64,000 nt of DNA from Anoxybacillus sp050480245 (lineage in GTDB: Bacteria; Bacillota; Bacilli; Bacillales; Anoxybacillaceae), in NCBI GenBank assembly GCA_050480245.1, contig JBCNEQ010000026.1. The stretch is one strand, 5' to 3'. Below, piece after piece: positions 6,673-15,090 of the stretch. A program made the translations under genes and the position numbers. Numbering within the stretch: position 1 is the stretch's first letter; every line of letters begins with the position of its first letter. The notes below the pieces were generated by a model that was not told the DNA's origin, did not search any database, and saw only the letters and a list, made by a program, of their open reading frames with translations.

Positions 6673-7755
6673 TTAAAACGCTTCGACAATCGTGACGTTT
6701 ACTTCTTTTCGTAAGTCGATTTCAAACGGTGATTTCAGCACTTCCCCGTTTGGATTTTGTAAAATACGAACGACAGGACGAAGCGGATATTCAGGGAAAA
6801 TGTTTGAGACGACACCGCGATATCCTGTGTTTAATACGATGTTTGTGCCGAGCGGGTAAATGGCGACATATTTTAAAAACGTTTTAATGAGTTCGTAGTC
6901 AAACAACGTATTGCCGGCTGCGCATAAATATTCAGCTGCTTCGTGCGGCGAATGTTGTTGGCGATGGTCGCGCGGAGAAGTGAGTGCATCGAACACGTCT
7001 GCGATGGCGATAATGCGCGCGAATTCATGAATGTATTTGCCAGCTGCTTGATGTGGATAGCCGCTCCCATCAAAACGCTCGTGATGTTGAAGTGCACAGT
7101 AAGCGGATGACGGTGAAACGTTGTCTTGTTTTTTTAGTAATTCAAATCCAAGTTCAGTATGATGGGAAACGATCCGACGTTCTTCAGGACTAAGCGGCCC
7201 TTTTTTTCTCCAAAGGGCGCTTGGAATTTGCGTCATACCAATGTCAAATAAAAACGCGCCAACGCCTAAATCAAGCAATTGTTGCGATGAATATCCTTTC
7301 GCTAATCCGATAACACCTGCGATTGTTGCCACGTTAACCGAGTGATGAAAGAAATATCCTTTTGAAATGACAAGGTCAGATAAGTTAATGAGCAAGTTTT
7401 CTCGACTTAATAAATAGTCTAAAATCTCTTTAAATATTTTTTGATATTCCTGTCCGAGGTCAATCGAAGACACGCGCTGGGCAGCCTTTTGTCCTTCGAT
7501 TAGTTCCGTCATCGTTTCGTACACTTTTTTTACCGCTTGTTGCCGCACAACCGGACTAATCATTGGCTTTTCTTCAATATCAAATGTAAAAATATCGTGA
7601 ATATAAATATAATGAATGCCATCTTCGAGCAGTCTGCGAATGTATGAGTCGGTCAGTTTAACCCCCTTAGCGAGCAAAACTGCACCGTTTGGTCCGTAAA
7701 TATCAACGGCGAGCACATCGCCGCTTTTTGCTTCAAATATGTACACTTTACGCAT
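6673..7755 (-). CDS. HD-GYP-type domain protein with a degenerate HD motif
   Basis: A 360-residue cytoplasmic protein without membrane segments. The N-terminal 60 residues resemble the domain often preceding HD-GYP in Bacillaceae. The HD-GYP region spans about residues 130-290: HHSVNVA (137-143), SHHTELG (197-203), HHERFDGSGYP (224-234) and ADVFDALTS (252-260). HD-GYP enzymes hydrolyse cyclic di-GMP or related cyclic dinucleotides at a two- or three-iron centre. Here the HD dyad is replaced by Phe170-Asp171 (GAFLFDIGM), removing a metal-ligand histidine, so catalysis may be lost and the protein may act as a sensor. Its position facing the flagellar genes suggests a link to motility (inference). 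It is transcribed alone. Confidence 0.85.
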   Translation of the reverse strand: MRKVYIFEAKSGDVLAVDIYGPNGAVLLAKGVKLTDSYIRRLLEDGIHYIYIHDIFTFDIEEKPMISPVVRQQAVKKVYETMTELIEGQKAAQRVSSIDLGQEYQKIFKEILDYLLSRENLLINLSDLVISKGYFFHHSVNVATIAGVIGLAKGYSSQQLLDLGVGAFLFDIGMTQIPSALWRKKGPLSPEERRIVSHHTELGFELLKKQDNVSPSSAYCALQHHERFDGSGYPHQAAGKYIHEFARIIAIADVFDALTSPRDHRQQHSPHEAAEYLCAAGNTLFDYELIKTFLKYVAIYPLGTNIVLNTGYRGVVSNIFPEYPLRPVVRILQNPNGEVLKSPFEIDLRKEVNVTIVEAF

Positions 7756-7926
7756 GCGATAACACCTCGATAAAAAATAGGAACGCTTTTCATCATCTGT
7801 AAATTATAGCATAATTATTCATTATTTTGTCCATCATTTTTTCAAAAAAATGTGACGATTGAGAAGGAGTTTTGTAGGGAATTGTAGAAGTAAGTAAACA
7901 ACCTTTCATAAAAGGAGGAACAGCGT

Positions 7927-8475
7927 ATGAAATACAACATTCGCGGAGAAAACATTGAGGTTACACAAGCCATTCGAGAGTATGTCGAGAAAAAAATCGG
8001 AAAATTAGAACGCTATTTTGAATCGACGGAAGGAGTAACGGTTCACGTTAACTTAAAAGTATATAATGATAAACAGGCAAAAATTGAAGTAACAATCCCA
8101 ATGCCACAAATTGTGTTGCGTGCGGAAGAGCGCCATGACGATATGTATGCGGCAATCGATTTGGTTGTTGATAAACTTGAACGCCAAATTCGTAAACATA
8201 AAACGAAAGTGAATCGGAAAATGCGTGAAAAAGAAGCAAACGGCATTACGCTTGCGCCAAGTGCTCCTGTGGCGACAGAAGAACACGAGGAAGAAGAATT
8301 TGAAATTGTACGTATGAAAAGCTTTAGCTTAAAACCGATGGATAGCGAAGAAGCAATTTTACAAATGAATATGCTTGGCCATAACTTTTACGTCTTTATT
8401 AACGCAGAAACAAACCGAACAAACGTCGTTTACAAACGAAAAGACGGCAAATACGGCTTAATTGAAGCGAACTAA
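7927..8475 (+). CDS. hpf: Long-form ribosome hibernation promoting factor
   Basis: A 182-residue protein: an N-terminal S30AE domain (about 1-100, starting MKYNIRGENIEVTQAIREYVEKKIGKLERYF) that binds the decoding region of the 30S subunit, a charged linker (EEHEEEEFEIVRMKSF) and a C-terminal dimerisation domain (about 125-180, with EEAILQMNMLGHNFYVFINAETN). Long HPF dimerises 70S ribosomes into inactive 100S particles in stationary phase or stress. It is the B. subtilis yvyD homologue and sits, as there, between the flagellar genes and secA. Ribosome binding site aaaggagga. In B. subtilis it is controlled by SigB and SigH; I could not identify a clear promoter in 7756-7926. Confidence 0.95.
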   Translation: MKYNIRGENIEVTQAIREYVEKKIGKLERYFESTEGVTVHVNLKVYNDKQAKIEVTIPMPQIVLRAEERHDDMYAAIDLVVDKLERQIRKHKTKVNRKMREKEANGITLAPSAPVATEEHEEEEFEIVRMKSFSLKPMDSEEAILQMNMLGHNFYVFINAETNRTNVVYKRKDGKYGLIEAN

Positions 8476-8478
8476 TCT

Positions 8479-8513
8479 TACCACCCTCTGTCGAATCGAG
8501 ACAGGGGGTGGTA
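8479..8513. other. Strong 14-bp hairpin between hpf and the coiled-coil gene
   Basis: Fourteen consecutive pairs (8479-8492 with 8500-8513, one G-T) and a 7-nt loop. There is no T-run; instead a TATAAT (8512-8517) overlaps its right arm, so it could be an mRNA stabiliser, processing site or promoter-overlapping dyad rather than a simple terminator. Confidence 0.6.
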
Positions 8514-8537
8514 TAATGTGAAAGGAGGTGAAAAAGG

Positions 8538-9053
8538 GTGGAAGCGATTTTACGCGAAATTTTAGGAAAGTTGACGAATATCGAAAGTAACTTCTTGTCT
8601 TTTCAACAAGAAGTGCGTGAGCGATTTGCGCAGATTGATGAGCGATTTGCGCAGATTGATGAGCGATTTGCGCAGATTGATGAGCGATTTGCGCAGATTG
8701 ATGAGCGGTTTGCACAGATTGATGAAAGATTCGCTCAAATCGATCAGCGTTTTGAAAACATGGAGGCTCGATTAGTGGCGCTTGAACAAAAAATGGAAGA
8801 AACAAATGAGCGGATTAGTCGCCTCGAGGAAGAAATGTGTGATGTCAAGAAGCGCCTTGCACGCGTTGAAACACAATTAGACGAAGTCAAAGAAACGGTG
8901 CATCGTCTCGAAGTTCAACTGGCGAATGACGTGCACACATTACTGCAAAACATTTATAAAAAGATCGACGAAAAAGGATTTGAAATTTATGCATTAAATA
9001 AACGTTTGCTTAGAGTGGAAGCCTCCATTGAACAACTACAGTCGCAAGTGTAA
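8538..9053 (+). CDS. Coiled-coil protein with RFAQIDE heptad repeats, function unknown
   Basis: A 171-residue protein, GTG start, strong ribosome binding site aaaggaggtg. Almost the whole chain is predicted by eye to be a continuous coiled coil. Residues 28-69 are six tandem copies of the heptad ERFAQID, encoded by 21-bp units (8619-8744), four of them identical; this is followed by further heptads (RLVALEQKMEETNERISRLEEEM) to the C-terminus. No membrane segment, signal or catalytic motif. It lies between hpf and secA but has its own terminator and probably its own promoter. A structural or scaffolding function is conceivable; none can be assigned. Confidence 0.8.
   Translation: MEAILREILGKLTNIESNFLSFQQEVRERFAQIDERFAQIDERFAQIDERFAQIDERFAQIDERFAQIDQRFENMEARLVALEQKMEETNERISRLEEEMCDVKKRLARVETQLDEVKETVHRLEVQLANDVHTLLQNIYKKIDEKGFEIYALNKRLLRVEASIEQLQSQV
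8619..8744 (+). repeat. Six tandem 21-bp units encoding a heptad repeat
   Basis: Four identical 21-bp units (8619-8702) followed by two diverged units (8703-8744), all in frame and each encoding one coiled-coil heptad. Expansion or contraction by whole units would keep the frame. Confidence 0.95.
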
Positions 9054-9054
9054 T

Positions 9055-9080
9055 CCAGCGAAAAAGCTGGTTTTTTCTTT
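9055..9080 (+). terminator. Terminator after the coiled-coil gene
   Basis: Stem ccagc (9055-9059) with gctgg (9066-9070), AT-rich loop and a long T-run, starting 2 bp after the stop codon. Confidence 0.85.
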
Positions 9081-9107
9081 TTTCCCCATCGCCCTTTTCC
9101 GTATGAG

Positions 9108-9136
9108 TTGTCACCTTTTCCTGTAAATGATATCAT
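9108..9136 (+). promoter_or_regulatory. SigA-type promoter of secA
   Basis: TTGTCA (9108-9113) and TATCAT (9131-9136) with a 17-bp spacer, 37 bp before the secA start. Confidence 0.65.
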
Positions 9137-9173
9137 GTAGATTAGTGATTCTATAATTAAGGAGCGTTTTCAT

Positions 9174-11678
9174 ATGCTTGGAATGTTGAAAAAAGTGTTC
9201 GATCCAAATAAACGGCAAATTGCGCGATTAGAAAAAATCGCAAATGAAATTGATGCGCTCGGTCCAAAAATGGCGCAGCTTTCTGATGACGAGTTGCGTC
9301 AAAAAACAGAAGAGTTTAAGGCGCGTCTTGAAAAAGGCGAAACGCTTGATGATTTACTTGTTGAGGCGTTTGCGGTCGTTCGTGAAGCTGCAAAACGCGT
9401 GCTCGGCATGTATCCATATAAAGTGCAATTGATGGGGGGCATCGCCCTTCATGAAGGCAATATTGCTGAAATGAAAACAGGGGAAGGAAAAACGTTAACA
9501 GCGACGATGCCGGTATATTTAAACGCATTAACCGGAAAAGGTGTTCATGTCGTAACGGTGAACGAATATTTAGCGAGCCGTGACGCGACAGAAATGGGTA
9601 AGTTATACCAATTTTTAGGATTATCTGTCGGATTGAACTTAACGAATATGTCGCGTGAAGAAAAGCAAGCGGCTTACAATGCAGATATTACATACGGAAC
9701 GAATAACGAATTTGGGTTCGACTATTTGCGCGATAACATGGTGCTATATAAAGAACATATGGTGCAACGCCCACTCCATTATGCGATCATTGACGAAGTC
9801 GACTCGATTTTAATTGACGAAGCGCGTACGCCGCTCATTATTTCAGGCACAGCGCAAAAGCCTACGAAATTGTACATTCAAGCGAACGCATTTGTGCGCA
9901 CACTAAAGCGCGATGTCGATTATACGTATGATGAAAAAACGAAGAGCGTTCAGCTGACAGAAGAAGGAATAAACAAAGCGGAGCGCGCGTTTGGCATTGA
10001 TAACTTATTTGATTTAAAACATGTGACGTTAAACCACCATATTAACCAAGCGTTGCGCGCACATGTTGTGATGCAGCGCGACGTTGATTACGTTGTGGAA
10101 GACGGAAAAATCGTCATCGTTGACCCGTTTACAGGCCGTCTCATGCGCGGACGTCGATATAGCGATGGACTCCATCAGGCGATTGAGGCAAAAGAAGGGC
10201 TTGAAATTCAAAATGAATCAATGACGCTTGCGACAATTACGTTCCAAAACTATTTCCGCATGTATGAAAAGCTTGCGGGAATGACGGGAACGGCGAAAAC
10301 AGAAGAAGAAGAGTTTCGCAACATTTACAATATGCAAGTCGTTGTCATTCCGACAAATAAACCAGTCATTCGCGATGACCGTCCAGATTTAATTTATCGT
10401 ACGATGGAAGGAAAGTTTCGCGCTGTTGTCGAAGACATTGCGGAACGTCATGCGAAAGGACAACCTGTCCTTGTCGGTACGGTGTCCATTGAAACGTCTG
10501 AATTATTGTCGAGCATGTTAACGAAGCGCGGCATTCGCCATAACGTATTAAACGCGAAAAACCATGCGAAAGAAGCAGAAATTATCGCTCAAGCTGGTCA
10601 AAAAGGGGCAGTAACGATTGCGACAAACATGGCAGGACGCGGAACGGATATTAAACTCGGTGAAGGTGTGCGCGAGCTTGGCGGTTTGGCTGTCATCGGT
10701 ACAGAACGTCATGAAAGCCGCCGCATCGACAACCAATTGCGTGGTCGTTCTGGTCGTCAAGGAGACCCTGGGGTATCGCAATTTTACTTGTCGCTTGAAG
10801 ATGAGCTCATGCGTCGCTTCGGTTCAGAAAATATGATGGCAATGATGGATCGTTTAGGCATGGACGATTCACAGCCAATTCAAAGTAAAATCGTATCAAA
10901 AGCGGTCGAATCTGCGCAAAAACGCGTCGAAGGAAACAACTTTGATGCACGTAAACAACTGTTGCAGTACGACGATGTATTGCGTGAACAACGTGAAATC
11001 ATTTATCGTCAACGTTTCCAAGTACTTGATTCGGAAAACTTGCGCGACATCGTTGAAAAAATGATTCAATCCGTGATTGAGCGCGTTGTGCGTATGCATA
11101 CGCCGGATGAAGATATGCCGGAAGAATGGAATGTGCAAGCGATCGTTGATTATGTGCAGGCGAATCTTCTTCCTGAAGGAGACGTGACGATCAACGATTT
11201 GCGCGGCAAAGATCCAGAAGAAATGATTGAATTCATTTGGAACAAAGTGCGTGCGCGTTACGATGAAAAAGAAAGCCGCATTCCAGCGGAACAAATGCGC
11301 GAGTTTGAACGCGTGATCGTTTTACGTGCTGTCGATATGAAATGGATGGAACATATCGATGCGATGGAACAGCTTCGCCAAGGCATTCATTTACGTGCGT
11401 ACGGTCAAATTGATCCATTGCGTGAATATCAAATGGAAGGCTATGCGATGTTTGAAGCGATGATCGCTTCCATTGAAGAAGAAGTTGCCCGCTACATTAT
11501 GAAAGCGGAAATTGAAAGCAACCTTGAGCGACAAGAAGTAGCTAAAGGAGAAGCGGTTCATCCGAAAGAAGGCGAAGAAGTGAAACGTAAGCCGGTGAAA
11601 AAAGCGGTGGAAGTCGGTCGAAACGATCCATGCCCGTGCGGAAGCGGAAAAAAATATAAACATTGTTGCGGACGATAA
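9174..11678 (+). CDS. secA: Preprotein translocase ATPase SecA
   Basis: An 834-residue motor that pushes unfolded preproteins through the SecYEG channel using ATP. Visible are the N-terminal SecA DEAD-motor with MKTGEGKTLTA (Walker A), the preprotein cross-linking region, DEVDSILIDEAR (Walker B), the second motor part with IATNMAGRGTDIKLG and the Arg-rich QLRGRSGRQGDPG motif, the helical scaffold/wing region, and a C-terminal zinc-binding tail DPCPCGSGKKYKHCCG that contacts SecB-like partners or the ribosome. Length is normal for Bacillus SecA. It is followed after 77 bp by prfB, as in B. subtilis, and is probably co-transcribed with it. Confidence 0.98.
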   Translation: MLGMLKKVFDPNKRQIARLEKIANEIDALGPKMAQLSDDELRQKTEEFKARLEKGETLDDLLVEAFAVVREAAKRVLGMYPYKVQLMGGIALHEGNIAEMKTGEGKTLTATMPVYLNALTGKGVHVVTVNEYLASRDATEMGKLYQFLGLSVGLNLTNMSREEKQAAYNADITYGTNNEFGFDYLRDNMVLYKEHMVQRPLHYAIIDEVDSILIDEARTPLIISGTAQKPTKLYIQANAFVRTLKRDVDYTYDEKTKSVQLTEEGINKAERAFGIDNLFDLKHVTLNHHINQALRAHVVMQRDVDYVVEDGKIVIVDPFTGRLMRGRRYSDGLHQAIEAKEGLEIQNESMTLATITFQNYFRMYEKLAGMTGTAKTEEEEFRNIYNMQVVVIPTNKPVIRDDRPDLIYRTMEGKFRAVVEDIAERHAKGQPVLVGTVSIETSELLSSMLTKRGIRHNVLNAKNHAKEAEIIAQAGQKGAVTIATNMAGRGTDIKLGEGVRELGGLAVIGTERHESRRIDNQLRGRSGRQGDPGVSQFYLSLEDELMRRFGSENMMAMMDRLGMDDSQPIQSKIVSKAVESAQKRVEGNNFDARKQLLQYDDVLREQREIIYRQRFQVLDSENLRDIVEKMIQSVIERVVRMHTPDEDMPEEWNVQAIVDYVQANLLPEGDVTINDLRGKDPEEMIEFIWNKVRARYDEKESRIPAEQMREFERVIVLRAVDMKWMEHIDAMEQLRQGIHLRAYGQIDPLREYQMEGYAMFEAMIASIEEEVARYIMKAEIESNLERQEVAKGEAVHPKEGEEVKRKPVKKAVEVGRNDPCPCGSGKKYKHCCGR

Positions 11679-11755
11679 GTGGGGGATGTTCCCTCGCTTT
11701 CGTTATGTTGCTTTCGTTATCTCGTTTGCATACAATAATGGTTGAGGTGAAGGAC

Positions 11756-12866
11756 ATGATCGATTTAGTAGAAATTAAGCAAGAGCTTGAAAAAATGGCT
11801 AAGCGATTAGCGGATATTAGGGGGTCTCTTTGACCTCGAAACGAAAGAAGCCCGCATTGAACAACTAGAAGCGCAAATGGCTGCCTCTGACTTTTGGGAC
11901 GATCAAAAAGCGGCTCAGGCGGTCATTAGTGAGGCGAATGCGCTCAAAGATTTAGTCGGCGAGTTTCGTTCACTTGAAGAGCGATTTGAAAATTTAGAAG
12001 TGACATACGAGCTTGTCAAAGAAGAACCAGATGAAGAACTGCAAAAAGAGCTTGTAGCTGAGGCGAAAAAACTATCGAAAGACTTTAGCGAATTTGAACT
12101 GCAGTTACTATTAAATGAACCGTACGACAAAAATAATGCCATTTTAGAACTTCATCCTGGTGCAGGTGGAACGGAGTCACAAGACTGGGCATCGATGTTG
12201 TTGCGTATGTACACGCGCTGGGCGGAGAAAAAAGGATACAAAGTGGAAACGCTCGATTATTTGCCTGGTGAGGAAGCGGGAATTAAAAGCGTCACGTTGC
12301 TAATTAAAGGGCATAATGCATACGGATATTTAAAAGCGGAAAAAGGCGTGCATCGCCTCGTGCGCATTTCTCCGTTTGACGCTTCCGGTCGCCGTCATAC
12401 ATCGTTCGTTTCGTGCGAAGTTGTACCTGAATTTGATGACAACATTGAAGTCGACATTCGTCCGGATGAAATTAAAGTCGATACGTATCGCTCAAGCGGT
12501 GCCGGCGGTCAGCACGTCAATACGACGGATTCAGCTGTACGCATTACACATATCCCGACAGGTATTGTCGTCACGTGCCAATCGGAGCGTTCGCAAATTA
12601 AAAACCGTGAAAAAGCGATGAATATGTTGAAGGCGAAGTTGTACCAAAAGAAACTAGAAGAACAACAAGCGGAGCTCGCTGAAATTCGCGGTGAACAAAA
12701 AGAAATTGGTTGGGGAAGCCAAATTCGTTCTTACGTGTTTCATCCATACTCGCTTGTGAAAGACCATCGGACAAATACCGAAGTCGGAAACGTTCAAGCA
12801 GTCATGGACGGAGAAATCGATGTCTTTATTGACGCATATTTACGCTCAAAATTAAAACAAGGGTGA
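11756..12866 (+). CDS. prfB: Peptide chain release factor 2, with programmed +1 frameshift
   Basis: RF2 recognises UAA and UGA stop codons and triggers peptide release. The gene is join(11756-11830, 11832-12866), 369 residues. Translation starts at ATG 11756 (MIDLVEIKQELEKMAKRLADIR) and meets an in-frame UGA at 11831-11833 after 25 codons; the context AGGGGG-tct-CTT-TGA-C is the classical autoregulatory frameshift site, with a Shine-Dalgarno-like AGGGGG that promotes slippage when RF2 is scarce. In the +1 frame the protein continues DLETKEARIEQLEAQ. The RF2-type recognition tripeptide SPF (in RISPFDASGR) and the catalytic GGQ (GAGGQHVNTTDSAV) are both present. A frame-blind reading would miss the N-terminus. 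Confidence 0.97.
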
Positions 12867-12892
12867 CCTAGATTTTTTAGGTCACCTCTTTC
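12862..12892 (+). terminator. secA-prfB terminator
   Basis: Stem ggtgaccta (12862-12870) with taggtcacc (12878-12886) overlapping the prfB stop codon, followed by a T-rich tract. Confidence 0.85.
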
Positions 12893-12948
12893 TTCTTCCT
12901 ACATGAACTTCACTACATTAAATCATCATTGCGTTAACTCGATGGTAT

Positions 12949-12976
12949 TTACTTCCTATATCGGGCATGCTATACT
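12949..12976 (+). promoter_or_regulatory. Possible SigA promoter of the YitT-family gene
   Basis: TTACTT (12949-12954) and TATACT (12971-12976), 16-bp spacer, 20 bp before the ATG at 12997. Confidence 0.45.
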
Positions 12977-12996
12977 CACAAAGGAAGGTGAGAAGC

Positions 12997-13857
12997 ATGC
13001 GTAAAAGAAACAATATAACAAATCCAGTTGTTGAAAAAATATTGGAATACGTATACATTCTTGTCGGTTCGGCTGTTGTGGCGGTGGCGTTTAATTTATT
13101 TTTGCTTCCGAATCGCGTTGCGTCGGGTGGTGTGAGCGGTATTAGTACAATTTTGCATGCAACGCTCGGGTGGCAGCCAGCTTATGTACAATGGTCGCTT
13201 AACATTCCGCTATTTATCGCAGGCGTGTTGCTGCTTGGAAAACAGTTTGGCATCAAAACATTGGTCGGTACTGCTTTTTTGCCGTTTGTCGTTTATTTGA
13301 CGCATGATATGGCGCCAGCAACGAACGATCCATTACTTGGAGCACTATTTGGCGGCATCGGTGTCGGCATAGGATTAGGCATTGTATTCCGTGGTCGTGC
13401 ATCGACAGGGGGAACGGATTTGGCTGCCCAAATTATTCATAAATATACAGGTTTATCGTTAGGAACGTGCGTCATTTTAATTGATGGTTTAATAGTACTA
13501 ACAGCAGCATTTGTGTTTGACTTAGAGCGGGCGTTATATGCATTAATTGCATTATTTGTCACAAGTAAGACGATTGATTTCGTTCAAGTTGGATTTAGTA
13601 ACTCGAAAATGGCGATGATCATCACAAACAAAGAAGAACAAGTGCGGGAAGCGATTTTGCATAAAATTGACCGCGGTGTGACAAAACTACATGCATACGG
13701 TGGGTATACAGAACAGGAAAGGCCTGTTTTAATGTGCGTTGTAGCACAAAGTGAGTTCACAAAATTGAAACAATTAGTGAAAACCATTGACCCGTCTGCA
13801 TTTGTCGTTGTTATGGATGCAGCAGAAGTGCTTGGGGAAGGATTTAAACGTGCCTAA
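12997..13857 (+). CDS. yvjA: YitT-family membrane protein (DUF161 plus DUF2179), YvjA-like
   Basis: A 286-residue integral membrane protein. Five to six hydrophobic segments occupy about residues 15-190 (for example ILVGSAVVAVAFNLFLLP, and GALFGGIGVGIGLGIVF), with the conserved GGVSGI and ASTGGTDLAAQII motifs of the family. The last ~90 residues form a soluble DUF2179 domain (MAMIITNKEEQVREAIL to VVVMDAAEVLGEGF). Function is not established; transport has been suggested for the family. Start set at ATG 12997 because the ribosome binding site aaggaaggtgag lies just upstream; the in-frame ATG at 12967 overlaps the promoter. The neighbourhood prfB-yvjA-cccB matches B. subtilis. Confidence 0.88.
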   Translation: MRKRNNITNPVVEKILEYVYILVGSAVVAVAFNLFLLPNRVASGGVSGISTILHATLGWQPAYVQWSLNIPLFIAGVLLLGKQFGIKTLVGTAFLPFVVYLTHDMAPATNDPLLGALFGGIGVGIGLGIVFRGRASTGGTDLAAQIIHKYTGLSLGTCVILIDGLIVLTAAFVFDLERALYALIALFVTSKTIDFVQVGFSNSKMAMIITNKEEQVREAILHKIDRGVTKLHAYGGYTEQERPVLMCVVAQSEFTKLKQLVKTIDPSAFVVVMDAAEVLGEGFKRA

Positions 13858-13916
13858 CGTAAAAATGATACGATATAATAGAAATGTATGACAATGTTTA
13901 CAAGGGGGATATACGT

Positions 13917-14243
13917 ATGAAGAAAAAGCTACTCAGTTTATTCGCTGGTACAGCGATTGTGTTAGCAGCCTGTGGTGGGGGGGATAGCACAAGCGAAAAA
14001 CCAGCGAACGGCGGAGGAGATACCGCTTCAGCCGCAGAAGCGCTTTACAAAAAAACGTGTGCAAGCTGCCATGGACAAAACTTAGAAGGCGGCGTCGGTC
14101 CAGCGCTTGATAAAGTAGGCAGAAAATATTCGCAAGACGAAATTAAAGACATTATCGTAAACGGCCGTGGCGGTATGCCAGGCGGCTTACTTCGCGGTGA
14201 AGATGCTGATAAAGTAGCCGAATGGTTAGCAGCGAAAAAGTAA
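13917..14243 (+). CDS. cccB: Cytochrome c551 lipoprotein
   Basis: A 108-residue small c-type cytochrome. The N-terminus is a lipoprotein signal (KKKLLSLFAGTAIVLAAC), with lipobox LAAC giving a diacylglyceryl-Cys anchor on the outer face of the membrane. A Gly/Ser/Asn-rich linker follows, then a monohaem domain with CASCH (haem attachment) and a C-terminal Met ligand in GGMPGG. It would shuttle electrons to a terminal cytochrome c oxidase. Start at ATG 13917 after aaggggga; an in-frame ATG at 13884 would spoil the signal sequence. Confidence 0.95.
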   Translation: MKKKLLSLFAGTAIVLAACGGGDSTSEKPANGGGDTASAAEALYKKTCASCHGQNLEGGVGPALDKVGRKYSQDEIKDIIVNGRGGMPGGLLRGEDADKVAEWLAAKK

Positions 14244-14270
14244 GAGGATGCGCGAATGTGCATCCTCTTT
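14243..14270 (+). terminator. cccB terminator
   Basis: Long stem (14243-14253 with 14258-14268), GAAT loop, TTTT tail, immediately after the stop codon. Confidence 0.85.
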
Positions 14271-14403
14271 TCATTTGTAACACTCTTGAAATATAACTGT
14301 AAATAAAATTCGCCCCCCTTTTGTCGGAAATGATGATATAATGAACAAGGTAAGAATTTTGCAGGAATATGTAGAAAAAGATCGAATAATTAGGTGGTTG
14401 CTT

Positions 14404-15090
14404 ATGATCGAAATGCAAGATGTATATAAAACATATCCGAACGGAGTCATTGCATTAAACGGGATCTCTGTTCGCATTAAGCAAGGAGAATTTGTATATG
14501 TCGTCGGTCCGAGCGGTGCTGGGAAATCGACGTTTATTAAAATGATGTATCGCGAAGAAAAGCCGACAAGCGGCAAAATTATGATTAACGGTGTGAATTT
14601 AGCCAATATAAAAGACAGCAAAGTGCCGTTGTTGCGCCGAAATATAGGTGTTGTATTCCAAGACTTCAAACTACTTCCAAAGTTAACGGTATATGAAAAT
14701 GTAGCGTTTGCTTTGGAAGTGATTGAAGAATCGCCAAAAAACATTCGAAAGCGCGTTATGGAAGTGCTCGACTTAGTACGGCTAAAACATAAAGCGCGCT
14801 TTTATCCAGATGAATTATCTGGCGGAGAACAGCAACGCGTGTCGATTGCGCGTTCGATCGTTAACAATCCAACGATTGTCATCGCTGATGAGCCGACAGG
14901 AAATTTAGATCCTGATACATCTTGGGAGATTATGGACATTTTCGAACGCATTAATGATCGTGGAACGACGATTGTCATGGCGACGCACAACCGTGAAATC
15001 GTCAATACGATTCGCAAGCGCGTCATTGCGATCGAACGCGGGAAAATTGCGCGCGATGAAGTGAAGGGGGAATACGGCTATGACTCTTAA
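14404..15090 (+). CDS. ftsE: Cell-division ABC transporter ATP-binding protein FtsE
   Basis: A 228-residue ABC ATPase with Walker A GPSGAGKST, Q-loop VFQDFK, signature LSGGEQQR and Walker B IVIADEPTGNLD. FtsE pairs with FtsX to transmit ATP hydrolysis across the membrane and activate extracytoplasmic peptidoglycan hydrolases (CwlO in B. subtilis). Start at ATG 14404 (MIEMQDVYKTYPNG) behind ribosome binding site aggtgg; the upstream in-frame ATG adds a non-conserved tail. It overlaps ftsX by 11 bp. Confidence 0.96.
   Translation: MIEMQDVYKTYPNGVIALNGISVRIKQGEFVYVVGPSGAGKSTFIKMMYREEKPTSGKIMINGVNLANIKDSKVPLLRRNIGVVFQDFKLLPKLTVYENVAFALEVIEESPKNIRKRVMEVLDLVRLKHKARFYPDELSGGEQQRVSIARSIVNNPTIVIADEPTGNLDPDTSWEIMDIFERINDRGTTIVMATHNREIVNTIRKRVIAIERGKIARDEVKGEYGYDS

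Noticed and set aside
8619..8744. Tandem repeats as a CRISPR array
   Set aside because: Units are contiguous with no spacers and encode in-frame heptads of a coiled coil; no cas genes are nearby.
9061..9173. A riboswitch or small RNA upstream of secA
   Set aside because: The short gap is fully explained by a terminator and a SigA promoter.
11877..12866. prfB starting at 11877
   Set aside because: This omits the conserved N-terminus; the 11756 start with the programmed frameshift explains the sequence fully.
14271..14744. Minus-strand open frame of 157 codons over ftsE
   Set aside because: It is the antisense shadow of ftsE with no ribosome binding site or recognisable product; the same applies to long antisense frames over hprK, glmR, secA and rhs.
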